This document shows, piece after piece, positions 9,752 to 19,300 of a stretch of 64,000 bases of DNA (position 1 is its first letter; every line of letters starts with the position of its first letter). Both the position numbers and the translations under genes were made by a program. This DNA comes from Corynebacterium genitalium ATCC 33030 (GTDB taxonomy: Bacteria; Actinomycetota; Actinomycetes; Mycobacteriales; Mycobacteriaceae), in NCBI RefSeq assembly GCF_000143825.1, contig NZ_CM000961.1, forward strand, positions 2,005,448 through 2,069,447, in the 5' to 3' direction. The notes below the pieces were generated by a model that had not been told where the DNA came from, did not search any database, and saw only the letters and a list, made by a program, of their open reading frames with translations.

Positions 9752-9909
9752 GAATAGCCTTTCTAGACTCAGTACCTGCAGCAATCGGAGATCATTCCGT
9801 AATAAATGCCCCTAAAGATTACCCGTTTTAAACGCTGCCCGGGGCCATTCCACTGACCACCAGACCAACTGTCTAGCGCAGAATAACCAGTTCGGTGCTT
9901 TCTCAACCC

Positions 9910-10905
9910 TTAGTCCTCCGCCCGGAGGTGCCTCAGCCGATCGAGTTCCGCGTCGCCGGTGGCAATGCGTGAGTGGATGCGGCAGGAGGCGTCGAAAAGC
10001 GCCCATGCTGCGTCAATGTCCGCGTTGCTGATGATGCGGGCGTTGGGCTCGCGCTCCCAGATGCCTTTGACATCGGCAACGGCGGTCCCACGGAAGAGCT
10101 CGGAGTCGGGGTCGAGGTTGATTGTGGTGAGTTCGCCCGCGCTGGGGACTTGACCGAGCGCGACCATGACCGTGAGCAGGTCGTGGATCTGGGCTCGGTA
10201 GCCCTCCCCTACATCCTCGTGGAATTCGAAGTAGAACCGCGTGATCGGCTCGAGATGCTCTGCGAGCGGTGAGCCGCTGAGCGCCGACACCAGGTCGTCC
10301 AAGCGAGAGGGTGTGAGCACCATGCGCTCGGTGACATTGAGCGGACACAGAGTGATGGGCACGGGCGCGGAGTCGAAGACTTCCTTGGCCGCGTGCGGGT
10401 CCACCCAGAAGTTCCACTCGGCTGTGGGCGTGGTGTTGCCCGGGTAGTTGAATGCGCCGCCCATGACGGTGATGTGCTTGAGCTTTTTGTAGTGCTCCGG
10501 GTGGAGGCGTGCGAAGGCGGCAAGATTGGTCATCGGCCCGCTGACGATGAGATGGAGGTCGTCGGTGCCGCGCTCGATCGCATCAATCCAGAGCATGTCC
10601 CAGTCGCTCTCGATGTGACGCTCAGGGGCAGTCGCATAACCCAGGCCAGTGTCGCCGTGGGTGTCAGGCGTGGTGGTCAACTCCCAACCAAGCGGCTCCG
10701 GGATGCCCGCGGCCAGTGGAGTCCACGGGACATTGCACAGGGAGAGGATCCAAGCGGCGTTGCGGGCGCACTGGTCGGCCTCGACATTGCCGGCCGTAGT
10801 GGTCACGCACTCCAACTCCAGCTCACCGGCGTGCGCGGCGGCGGTGAGGTGGATCAGCGCGTAGGTGTCATCAATACCCGGGTCGCAGTCGAGGATGATT
10901 CTCAT
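9910..10905 (-). CDS. Inosine-uridine-type nucleoside hydrolase
   Basis: A 331-residue ribonucleoside hydrolase that splits nucleosides into base and ribose in the cytoplasm. The calcium-binding signature DCDPGIDD is at residues 6-13, with TTTAGNVEADQ near 35-45 and a conserved GPMTNLAAF near 130. Length and motifs are typical of the IunH/UriH family; the exact nucleoside preference cannot be read. It overlaps the upstream MFS transporter gene by four bases (ATGA), so uptake and hydrolysis are probably co-expressed. This resembles the uriT-uriH pairing of C. glutamicum, but I have not assigned those symbols. This is the first backbone gene after the island. Confidence 0.9.
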   Translation of the reverse strand: MRIILDCDPGIDDTYALIHLTAAAHAGELELECVTTTAGNVEADQCARNAAWILSLCNVPWTPLAAGIPEPLGWELTTTPDTHGDTGLGYATAPERHIESDWDMLWIDAIERGTDDLHLIVSGPMTNLAAFARLHPEHYKKLKHITVMGGAFNYPGNTTPTAEWNFWVDPHAAKEVFDSAPVPITLCPLNVTERMVLTPSRLDDLVSALSGSPLAEHLEPITRFYFEFHEDVGEGYRAQIHDLLTVMVALGQVPSAGELTTINLDPDSELFRGTAVADVKGIWEREPNARIISNADIDAAWALFDASCRIHSRIATGDAELDRLRHLRAED

Positions 10906-12113
10906 TGGTCAGCTTTCTCCGGATGCGTTTCCTTGCCGACGACTGCCCAGACGACCTGTGCCAGTACTGCGATGGCACCGCAGATTCCGAACGCGACTGG
11001 GAAACCGAACTGACCGGCCGCTGCGCCGATCAGAATCGGCCCGATCACCTGGCCGGCATCCATGCACATTTGGAAGACAGACATAGTCTTGCCGCCGGAG
11101 CGGTCGTTGCCGATGATGTCCGCCAGGCTCGCTTGCTGGCTGGGCACGAGCAGTCCCCCACCGACGCCGGCGATAACCGAGATCACAATGAGCGGCCAGA
11201 AGCTCTCGGCGAATCCCATGACCGCTGTGGATAAGGCGGTGACTGCCAGGCCGGTAAGGATGAGGGGTTTGCGGCCGATGTCGTCGGCAAGCTTGCCCGA
11301 AAACTGCAGCGTGACGGCGTTGCCGAGCGCGAATGCCGCAAGCGCGAGACCGGCCTCCGCCGCACCATGCGGGAAAACCGAGGCAGCGAACAGCGGGAGG
11401 ACCGCCACGCGCACGCCCATGTTCACCCAGCCGTTGGCAAAGGCGGAGGCGAGCAACGCGCGGTAACTGGGATGGCCGAATGCCTCATCCAGGCGCATCG
11501 GCGGACGCGCGGCGAGGTCCACGTCCCGATCATGCTTGGGCAAACGCACCCAAACGACCACGGCCGCGGCAGCAACGGCAGCGCCGTAAATGACGAACGG
11601 CCAGCGCATACCTAGAAACGACAGGCCCGCACCAACAACCGGGCCGATGATGTTGCCCAGCAGGAACGCCGTGGCATAGGTCGAGCTCGCCCGCCCACGA
11701 ATTCGCGGCGGCGCCACTTTCACGATGAGCGCTTGCGCCGAGATCGTGAACATCGTCGAGCCCAGCCCCGCAAGGAACCGCAACACCAACATATGCCAGT
11801 ACTCCTGCGCTACCGCCACAAGCGCGGTGGTCACGGCCACAACCAGGAGACCTGTGATGTACACCTTGCGCGAGCCAAGCTTATCGACGAGCCATCCCGC
11901 CCCCGGCGCCCCCACCAACCGGGCGCCAGAGAATACCGAAACGACCGCAGCCGCAGCCGCCATCGAGACGCCGAAGCTCACCGCGAACTGCGGGATGATC
12001 GGCGCAATGAGCCCATACCCGAGCGCGATGAGGAAAGCGGCGGCGACAAGAACCCAAATCTCCTGGGGGATCTTGGGTAGCGCGGCATGTTCAGAGTTTT
12101 TCGGGGTGCTCAT
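10902..12113 (-). CDS. Major facilitator superfamily transporter
   Basis: A 403-residue inner-membrane permease with about twelve predicted helices, for example EIWVLVAAAFLIALGYGLI and PLIVISVIAGVGGGLLVP. The cytoplasmic loop motif WLVDKLGSRKV between helices 2 and 3 and ADDIGRKPL in the second half are the two MFS motif A copies. I start at the ATG at 12113 (MSTPKNSEH); the longer open frame runs into the divergent promoter region and has no transport-like sequence. It is translationally coupled to the nucleoside hydrolase, which suggests a nucleoside or ribose substrate, but multidrug export is equally possible from sequence alone. One copy of the 11-base motif lies in the VDKL loop. Confidence 0.85.
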   Translation of the reverse strand: MSTPKNSEHAALPKIPQEIWVLVAAAFLIALGYGLIAPIIPQFAVSFGVSMAAAAAVVSVFSGARLVGAPGAGWLVDKLGSRKVYITGLLVVAVTTALVAVAQEYWHMLVLRFLAGLGSTMFTISAQALIVKVAPPRIRGRASSTYATAFLLGNIIGPVVGAGLSFLGMRWPFVIYGAAVAAAAVVVWVRLPKHDRDVDLAARPPMRLDEAFGHPSYRALLASAFANGWVNMGVRVAVLPLFAASVFPHGAAEAGLALAAFALGNAVTLQFSGKLADDIGRKPLILTGLAVTALSTAVMGFAESFWPLIVISVIAGVGGGLLVPSQQASLADIIGNDRSGGKTMSVFQMCMDAGQVIGPILIGAAAGQFGFPVAFGICGAIAVLAQVVWAVVGKETHPEKADQ

Positions 12114-12208
12114 GGCGTGTTTGAGCCTACTGCGCCGGGACAGATTTAGGGATTCGGCCGAATATTGCGCCACATGAACCCGTGAAAGTGCAGGACTCCG
12201 GCTTGCAG

Positions 12209-12224
12209 TAGAATGCTTGTTCGA
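12209..12224 (+). promoter_or_regulatory. Candidate LexA (SOS) box
   Basis: The 16-mer TAGAATGCTTGTTCGA is a near match to the corynebacterial LexA consensus TCGAAYANNTGTTCGA. The right half TGTTCGA is perfect and the left half has two or three departures. It lies 45 bases before the ATG at 12269, inside the 155-base divergent region. DNA-damage control is inferred from the match only. Confidence 0.4.
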
Positions 12225-12268
12225 ACCTCGATGAGGGAGTGTCTGGGCCACTTCGTAGATTCTGGGCC

Positions 12269-12748
12269 ATGACATACATCAGCCACAGCTCTTACAGCCA
12301 AGAACTCGCCCGCCAGATCCGTTCCAGCCACGCACCGACCCTCGACCGCATTGAGGCGGTCATTCATCACCCGCGCTCCCTGGCGCGACCCAACCCCGAC
12401 TGGCGGCCACCGACCCGTACTCTCCCCCGCATGGACGGAGGGCCTCAACTGAACGTGGCCATTACCCGGCGCCGCGTCGGCCCTCGGGCACGCGCCCGCA
12501 TCAAGGGCTTCGGCGAGCGCCATGTCCCCGCCTACCTCATTGAGGTCCGCTTCACTGACGCCAGCGGCATCACCGTCGACAGCGACATCGCCGAGGCATG
12601 GGTGCGCGCGCTGGTTCCGTCCAGCATGGCTGGCGCCGTGCACGAGGTCTACTCCCCCACAGGCGCGACCTTCGTCTGGCTTGTCGACGGCACCTTCGCC
12701 CCCGTCTACTCCCCGCCCTCCATGTTCGAGGGTCTAGCGGCGGCCTAA
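12269..12748 (+). CDS. Small basic hypothetical protein, possible SOS gene
   Basis: A 159-residue protein (MTYISHSSYS...) that I do not recognise. It is arginine-rich in the middle (ITRRRVGPRARARIKGFGERH) with a C-terminal alpha/beta stretch (AYLIEVRFTD, ATFVWLVDGTFAPVY). It has no signal peptide or membrane helix. The basic segment could bind nucleic acid. The start at 12269 is preferred over an in-frame ATG at 12239 because the conserved-looking protein begins there; the ribosome site is weak. It is divergent from the MFS gene, with a candidate LexA box 45 bases upstream. Confidence 0.6.
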   Translation: MTYISHSSYSQELARQIRSSHAPTLDRIEAVIHHPRSLARPNPDWRPPTRTLPRMDGGPQLNVAITRRRVGPRARARIKGFGERHVPAYLIEVRFTDASGITVDSDIAEAWVRALVPSSMAGAVHEVYSPTGATFVWLVDGTFAPVYSPPSMFEGLAAA

Positions 12749-12758
12749 GCGAGGGGCG

Positions 12759-13580
12759 TTAGATCTCGTCCTCTGTGTCGACGTCGTCAATGGGATCGAG
12801 GTCTTCCGCGTCGTCATCCTCGTCTTCGTCGTCTTCGCCGTCGTCGGCTCCGAAGATGTCGTAGACCTCGGGCTCGTCGAAGTCATCGTCGTCAAAGGGA
12901 AGCAGTTGGGATTCCCAATCCTCGGCTTGGTCGGCGGCGAGGCACAGGACGTCGAAAAGCCGGTCGAAGTCGGAGAAGGTGCCCAGGTCAAGGGACTCGG
13001 CATCGGCAGAGGCCTCGGCGTGGAGGGAGGCGAAGAGGCGCTCGCGGTCCTCATCCGTCAGCTCGGCATCACCATCAGAATCCCAGAGTTCACCGATAGC
13101 GTCGTCGAGCAGGTCGTCGTAGGTGTCAGGCAGCGCGACAAACGTGACTGCAGCGCACGGGGTGCCGTCTGTGACCTCGACCTGGACGTGGAGCTCAGCG
13201 TTCTCACCGACCTCCGCACGAACCAGGTGGGGGTCAATCGGATCCTGGAAGAACTCCAGGTCGCCGATGCGCTCGTCAGTGCCTTCGAGCAGGTCACGCA
13301 GCACCGTGATGATCTGATCGGTGGCCATGTGGCGTGCCACGGTCGCCACTGCGTCATCGACAGAGAAAACAACGGAGACGAGCACAGCCTCGAAGTCTTC
13401 GTCATCCTCGTCGACGTCCGCGGCGGCAATGTAGACGTTCGCGGCCGGCAGGTGCGGGTCGATCTCCACGAAGTGGATCTCCACCTCGGAGGTAATGGGC
13501 ACGAACATGGTGTCGTCGTGCACGCGCGATTCAATGCCCTCACGGTCAAGACCTGCGGCGATGTCCTCGAAGAAGCTCAT
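12759..13580 (-). CDS. Acidic hypothetical protein
   Basis: A 273-residue, strongly acidic soluble protein. The body has two similar alpha/beta sections: an N-terminal one to about residue 110 with VEIHFVEIDPHLPAANVYI, and a second around 115-160 with AELHVQVEVTDGTPCAAVTFV. It ends in a tail that is almost entirely Asp and Glu from about 225 to 273. It has no membrane or signal sequence. The repeated section is reminiscent of YbjN/chaperone-like sensory domains, but I cannot confirm that. It has its own ATG with GGAAGGGAA upstream and stands between convergent or divergent neighbours. Confidence 0.65.
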   Translation of the reverse strand: MSFFEDIAAGLDREGIESRVHDDTMFVPITSEVEIHFVEIDPHLPAANVYIAAADVDEDDEDFEAVLVSVVFSVDDAVATVARHMATDQIITVLRDLLEGTDERIGDLEFFQDPIDPHLVRAEVGENAELHVQVEVTDGTPCAAVTFVALPDTYDDLLDDAIGELWDSDGDAELTDEDRERLFASLHAEASADAESLDLGTFSDFDRLFDVLCLAADQAEDWESQLLPFDDDDFDEPEVYDIFGADDGEDDEDEDDDAEDLDPIDDVDTEDEI

Positions 13581-13673
13581 TGATCCGGTTCCCTTCCTTG
13601 GTTCCCGGGGTTAGTCGCGCCCGGACGCCACTAGCCTAGCTGCGCTGGTCGCAGCCTGCATGAGGATTCGCTG

Positions 13674-15239
13674 CTAGACGCCGATGAAGTCCGCGATGGA
13701 CTCCAGCAGCTCAGGGCGGCCTGTGCCCCACTGGGTCATCTCGAAGCCTTCCCAGGCGCGGCGCTTGGCGGGTTTCGGGTCCCACACGATGGTTGGCTGA
13801 GTGCGAATGACGGCGGTGGCGCGGCCGGGGCGCTGGTCAGAACGGAAACCGTACTCCGGCCAGTCGTCGCCGGGGCGGCCGGTGTGGAAGAACAGGCCCC
13901 AGTGGTGCTGCATGCGCTCGCTCACGGCGGCGAAGTCATCGCGTTTGCCCAAACGGGTGAGCAAACCAGCGGGGGTCGCGAACTGGTGGCCGAAGATGGC
14001 CTCGAGGTCAGCGGTGTGGATCGCGCCCACTCCGAGTCGCTCTAGGGCGGGGACAACATAGTCGAAGTGGTACATCCACACCGGCGCAACCCGGCGGTGC
14101 TCCGTCGCGATGCGCACCGACGGCGCCCAGAACACGGCGTCGGCAACGAGCTCAGCGAAGTCGGAGCGTTCGGTCGCGCAGTCGTAGGCCTCCAGGATCG
14201 CGTCGGCGTGGTCGGGGTCGTAAACCTCTAGCAGCCGGCGCGCGGCCCGGCCGCGGGCCTTGCTGGAGACGAACATGGCTTTGGTGAAGCTGGCTTCGCC
14301 GGAGTTAGAGCCGATGAGCAGCGGCACCGGCGCTTCCTCATTGTCGGTGAAGGCATCGATGGGGTGCTTGGGCAAGACGTTCTCATCCACCGTGGGCATG
14401 AACGCGAGGTTGAGGTACTTCATCTCACCAGAGCGCACAAGCAACGAGTTGCCTACGCGGACTAGTTCTTCTCCATCGACCTCGCGGAGGTCGGAGAGGG
14501 TGGACAGGCGGGACATGCCCATGCCGTCGAGAAGCGAGCGCACCCACATGGCCGCCTGGACGCGCGCATGCACCGCGCTGGCGGGATTCGACTGCGCGAC
14601 TGCACCGTGGAACAGGCCGCGCGCTTGCGGGGAGCTCATCAAGGTGGTCACAGCGTTGGCGCCTGCGGATTCACCCATGATGGTCACCCGGTCCGGGTCC
14701 CCACCGAAGAAGGCGATGTTGTCGCGCACCCAGTGCAGAGCGAGGATCTGGTCCAACGTGGCGGGGTTGGCCACACAGTCCGGCCCGAGCGAGCGCATAT
14801 CCAGGTAACCGAGCACACCGAGCCGGAAGTTCAGTGAGACGTAGACGATGTCCGCCGCCGCGGCCAGACCGTGGCCTTGCAGCACCTTCTCGTGGGAGGC
14901 GCCGGTGAGGAAGGTCCCGCCGTGCATGTAGACGACGACAGGCAGAACATCGTCGGTGTCGGGGCGGACAATGTCGAGGGTGAGACAGTCCTCGGTGCCA
15001 ATGACTTTGTCGTTCCACCCGTAGGTGCCTTGCATGGCGGGCTGGCTGAACTCGGAGGCGTCGAATTCCCCGCGCCACGCCTCTCGAGGGCGCGGGGCGT
15101 GGAAGCGGTGCTTCCCCCCGGTCGGTGCCCCGTAGGGGATGCCGCGCCACGTGCGCATGCCCGAGCCAGGATCGACAACCCCGCGCACTGTCCCAGCATG
15201 GGTGTGCACGACGGGGTCAGTGGCGGAAACAGCTGCCAT
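13674..15239 (-). CDS. Type B carboxylesterase
   Basis: A 521-residue alpha/beta-hydrolase of the carboxylesterase/para-nitrobenzyl esterase family, hydrolysing carboxylic ester bonds. The nucleophile elbow GESAGANAV is near 190-198, the oxyanion segment VVYMHGGTF near 105-113, and the N-terminal signature FRLGVLGYL follows. The C-terminal half provides Glu and His of the triad (HTADLEAIFGHQF near 395-408). I take the ATG at 15239 (MAAVSATDPV) because the longer frame overlaps the divergent promoter. There is no signal peptide, so it is cytoplasmic. Natural substrate unknown. Confidence 0.9.
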   Translation of the reverse strand: MAAVSATDPVVHTHAGTVRGVVDPGSGMRTWRGIPYGAPTGGKHRFHAPRPREAWRGEFDASEFSQPAMQGTYGWNDKVIGTEDCLTLDIVRPDTDDVLPVVVYMHGGTFLTGASHEKVLQGHGLAAAADIVYVSLNFRLGVLGYLDMRSLGPDCVANPATLDQILALHWVRDNIAFFGGDPDRVTIMGESAGANAVTTLMSSPQARGLFHGAVAQSNPASAVHARVQAAMWVRSLLDGMGMSRLSTLSDLREVDGEELVRVGNSLLVRSGEMKYLNLAFMPTVDENVLPKHPIDAFTDNEEAPVPLLIGSNSGEASFTKAMFVSSKARGRAARRLLEVYDPDHADAILEAYDCATERSDFAELVADAVFWAPSVRIATEHRRVAPVWMYHFDYVVPALERLGVGAIHTADLEAIFGHQFATPAGLLTRLGKRDDFAAVSERMQHHWGLFFHTGRPGDDWPEYGFRSDQRPGRATAVIRTQPTIVWDPKPAKRRAWEGFEMTQWGTGRPELLESIADFIGV

Positions 15240-15342
15240 GCGGACAACTGTAGCCGTGTCATGTAATCCCGGCCTATGATGACGTGGCCGGGAACACGAC
15301 ACTAATGTTCCCCCAACCAACCCCCAAGGAGACGAGATCACC

Positions 15343-16329
15343 ATGTTCGGCCGCAAGAAGAAGAACGATCAAGCCGTGGCCGAAAACGGCCCCCAGGGCG
15401 GTTACACGGACTCCGCGCAGCTCGAGGAGAACGCCTCTGCCATCGGCAAGGGCTTCATCAAAGCCCTCGATCGCGCAGTCCGGCTGCAGAGCGGGCTGAT
15501 CGAGGCCTACGTGGACCGCCTGCGCCGCGCGAACCCGGAGGCCACTCCGCAGCAGATCCAGGAGATGATGGATAAGCACTTCCTCACTATCGCGGCCGGT
15601 TCTGGTGCCGGTGCGGGCGGTGCTGCCGCCATCCCCGGTGTCGGATTCGTCACCGGCACGGCGGCGATTGCCGGGGAGTCCCTCCTGTTTGTGGATTTGG
15701 CGGCTGTCTACACGGTCGGTTCCGCGTACCTGCGCGGTGCAGACATCTCCGACGAGGAACACCGCAAAGCGATCGTTCTCATGGTCTTGCTGGGCACGCA
15801 GGGCACGGCGATCGTCGATACGCTCATCGGGCCCGAGGCCGCGCGAATGCCAGGACCGAAGATGTTGAAGAACTTCACCGGCCCCACCCTCAACCAGGCG
15901 AACTCGATGATGACGCGGGCGCTGAGGAAGTCGATCTCGAAGCGTCTGCGCCGGATGTGGATCGGCAAGCTGATGCCGTTCGGCATCGGTGCGGTGGCCG
16001 GCCTGTACGCCAACCGCAAGCTGGCGAAGGCTGTCGTGGACAACGTGTCGAACAACCTCGGTCACCCGCCGGCCCAGTTCCTTCAGGAGCTACCACCGAA
16101 GACGGAGGTCGAGGAAGAGTTGGACAAGGCAGAGTCTGACAAGAATTCCCGCCTCGCGGCGATGATTTCCGTCTTCCGCAAAAACCGCGACAACGGCCCG
16201 GAGATCGAAGGCGACCCAGAGGCGAAGGGCATCCTGGAAAAGCTCGGCATCACCGGTAACGCTGACGAGCTGGAGGAAAACGCTCTGCGCAGCCGCTTCT
16301 CTCGCGGCACGAAGGGTGAATCCGAATAA
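15343..16329 (+). CDS. Hydrophobic-core protein of unknown function, upstream of the ABC exporter
   Basis: A 328-residue protein with a basic start (MFGRKKK) and a hydrophilic C-terminal third rich in Lys/Glu. Its centre is glycine/alanine-rich (GSGAGAGGAAAIPGVGF, TGTAAIAGESLLFVDLAAVY), suggesting one or two membrane-embedded helices, with another near IGKLMPFGIGAVAGLYA. I see no catalytic motif. The central layout recalls EcsC-like proteins, which is tentative. It is preceded by AAGGAG near 15327. Its stop lies against the unclear start of the fused ABC exporter, so the two are probably one operon. Confidence 0.65.
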   Translation: MFGRKKKNDQAVAENGPQGGYTDSAQLEENASAIGKGFIKALDRAVRLQSGLIEAYVDRLRRANPEATPQQIQEMMDKHFLTIAAGSGAGAGGAAAIPGVGFVTGTAAIAGESLLFVDLAAVYTVGSAYLRGADISDEEHRKAIVLMVLLGTQGTAIVDTLIGPEAARMPGPKMLKNFTGPTLNQANSMMTRALRKSISKRLRRMWIGKLMPFGIGAVAGLYANRKLAKAVVDNVSNNLGHPPAQFLQELPPKTEVEEELDKAESDKNSRLAAMISVFRKNRDNGPEIEGDPEAKGILEKLGITGNADELEENALRSRFSRGTKGESE

Positions 16330-16394
16330 GTCCCCTGCTGACCCGCGCGCTGAAAGCGAATGCGGGATTCGCTGCCCTGACGCTTATCACCGCT

Positions 16395-19300
16395 GTGGTC
16401 GCGGCGGTCCTGCAAGTCGCCGTTCCCGGCTTGACTGGTGCAGCTGTTGATGTCGCCACCGGCGCCCGCGAGGGATCCATCACCACGATCGCGTGGGCGA
16501 TGGTGGGTATAGCGGCAGCCCAGTTCGCGTTCCAGGTGCTGCGCCGCTGGGCAGCCGGTTCATTGGCCACCCGCTCGCAGCACTGGGTGCGCGTGGAGCT
16601 GCTGAGAACTCTGCATCGCCTTGACGGTCCCGGTCAGGACGACATTGTCACCGGGCAGATCGTTTCGCACTCGATTACTGACTTAGGGCAGCTGTTCTCG
16701 GTCTTCGCCATGGCGCCGCTTGCCCTCACTCGCCTCGTGCAGTTGCTGCTCACGCTGGCGATCATGCTCTCCCTCGACGTTCCGCTGACACTGATGTCGC
16801 TGGGATTCCTGCCGCTCATCGTGTGGGTCGGCGGCCGCTCACGCAGATCCATGTACGCCGCTACGTGGGCGAACCAGCAGTCTGCGGCAGAGCTAGCCAG
16901 CCACGTCGAGCAAACCGTCTCCGGCGTCCGCGTGGTCAAAGCCTTTGGCCGAGCTGAACATGAGGTGTCCGTGCTCGACCGGCTCGCCCGCGACCTCTAT
17001 GCGGTGAAAATGCGCGCCGCCAAGCTCACCGCCCGGTTCCAACCGACGTTGACCCAACTCCCCAACATCGCGCTGGTGGTCACCATCGTCGCGGGCGGTC
17101 TCATCGCGCTCGGCGGCGGCATGACAGTCGGCGGATTCGTCGCCTTCACCGTCTATCTGACGTCACTGACGCAGTCGATGTCGATGCTGGCCAACACTTA
17201 CGTCACGCTGCAGATGGGCATGAGCGGCATTGATCGGCTCGACGACGTGCTCGCCCTCTCCCCGGAGCAACCCGCGCCCACTGCCCCGACGGTGCCTAAC
17301 GGCCCCGCCGGCATCGACTTCGACCACGTCACCTTCACCACCGACGGACGCTGTGTGCTCGACGATGTCAGCTTCACCGTCTCCCCCGGCGAGCACGTCA
17401 GCGTCATCGGCCCCGCCGGCGCCGGCAAATCCATGGCAGTCCAGCTCGCAGGCGCGTTCTACACCCCAGATTCCGGGAGCATGTCGCTTATCGACGCCTC
17501 CGGGCAACGGTTCCGCTACTCAGACTTTCCCGCCAGGGAAATCCTCAAAGCAGTCACCTGCGTCTTCGACGAGGCGTTCCTCTTCTCCGTCTCCATCCGG
17601 GACAACATCGCCATGGGTGCTGGCGTCACCGACGCCGAGGTCGCCCACGCGGCACGGATGGCCTGCGCCGACGAGTTCATCGAGAACCTCCCCGACGGTT
17701 ACGACACTGTCGTCGGCGAGCGCGGCCTGACGTTGTCTGGCGGGCAGCGTCAACGCATCGCGCTTGCCCGCGCGCTTCTGTCTCAGCCGGCGGTGCTCGT
17801 GCTCGACGACGCGACCTCAGCTATCGACGCCTCCACCGAGTCGACTATCCTGCGCAATCTGCGCGACAACCTCGAAGGCGTGACTCTCATTGCCGTGGCG
17901 CACCGGCAGTCGACGGTGGACCACGCCGACCGGGTGATCATCCTCTCCCCTGCGGACGGTGAGGGCAGCGGCGGCAGCCGCGTGGTCGCCGACGGTCCGC
18001 GCGAGGAGATTGTGGAGACTGACCTCTACCGCGCGCTCATGGACCCGGATGTCGGCCGCGCCCAGCGTCCCGAACCTTCCCACGACCAACTCTGGCCCGA
18101 GGTCGCTGAGGAAACCCACGAGCACGTGCTCACCCGAGCAGCGGGCGCCGGAGCCGGGGCCGGTTTCGGCGGTGGCGGTGGTCGCGGCGGCGGGGGCGGG
18201 GGTGCCGCCCGCGTGGTCACCGCGACGCCGGAGTTGTTGGAGCGCCTCGAACACCTCCCTCCTGCCACGGAACAACCCACTGGCACCATCCCGGAGGGTG
18301 TGCGCGCGATGCTGCGCTCTGTGCGCTGGCTCATCCTCGCCGTCACTCTCTTACTCGTGGTCGGGGTGCTCACGGACTTGGCCTTCCCCACCCTGGTGCG
18401 CACCGCGATCGACCGCGGCATCCAGGCGGGCGACCCGGGCGCACTGTGGGCCGTCGGCGCGGCCGCCCTCATCGTTGTGGTCATCGCCTGGGCTGCGAAC
18501 GCAGCAATGACGGTACTGTCCTCGCGCTCCGGCGAGCGGCTCCTCTACGGCTTGCGGGTCCGTAGTTATGACCACTTGCAGAAACTGGGTCTGAGCTACT
18601 TCGAGTCGAATCTGTCGGGGCGGATCATGACGCGGATGACCACCGACATCGACACGCTATCCAGTTTCCTGCAGACGGGATTGGCGCAAGCGGTGGTCTC
18701 CGTCGGCACGCTCATTGGTGTCACTGTCATGCTCGTGGCAACGGACGGTTCACTCGCACTCATTGCTCTCGCCGCAGTGCCGATCATCGCGGTGATCACG
18801 GTGGTGTTCCGCCATTACTCAAAGCGTTTCCACGCCCAAGCCCGTGCACAGATCTCGGCGGTCAATGGCGAGTTCGCGGAGCTCATCGGCGGCATCCGCA
18901 GCAGCCAGATGCACCTGATGGAGCCGGTTGCAGAAGCAGGCTTCCGCGACGAAAGCGAGAAGTATCGGCGCTTGCGCATGCGCTCCCAGCTGCTCGTCGC
19001 CTTCTACTTCAACGGCATGCAAGCGATCACCCAGATCATGACAGCAGTAGTGGTCGGTGTGGGCGCGACCCGCGTCGCCGACGGCACCCTGTCGGTCGGT
19101 GTGCTGGTCGCTTTCACCATGTACTTGAGCCTGCTCTACGGGCCGATCCAGCAGCTGGGCCAGATTTTCGACTCTTGGCAGCAAGCCACCGTCAGCTTCG
19201 ACCGCATCCGCGAACTGCTCGACACTGAGACCACGGTTCCCGACACCGGTACCCGCACGGGCGCTGCCACCGCCGCACAGGGCGAGCTCGCCCTGGAGAA

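Noticed and set aside
15274..16065. A 263-residue minus-strand frame across the hydrophobic protein gene
   Set aside because: Low-complexity His/Arg/Asp composition typical of an antisense shadow; the plus frame has a ribosome site and membrane-like core.
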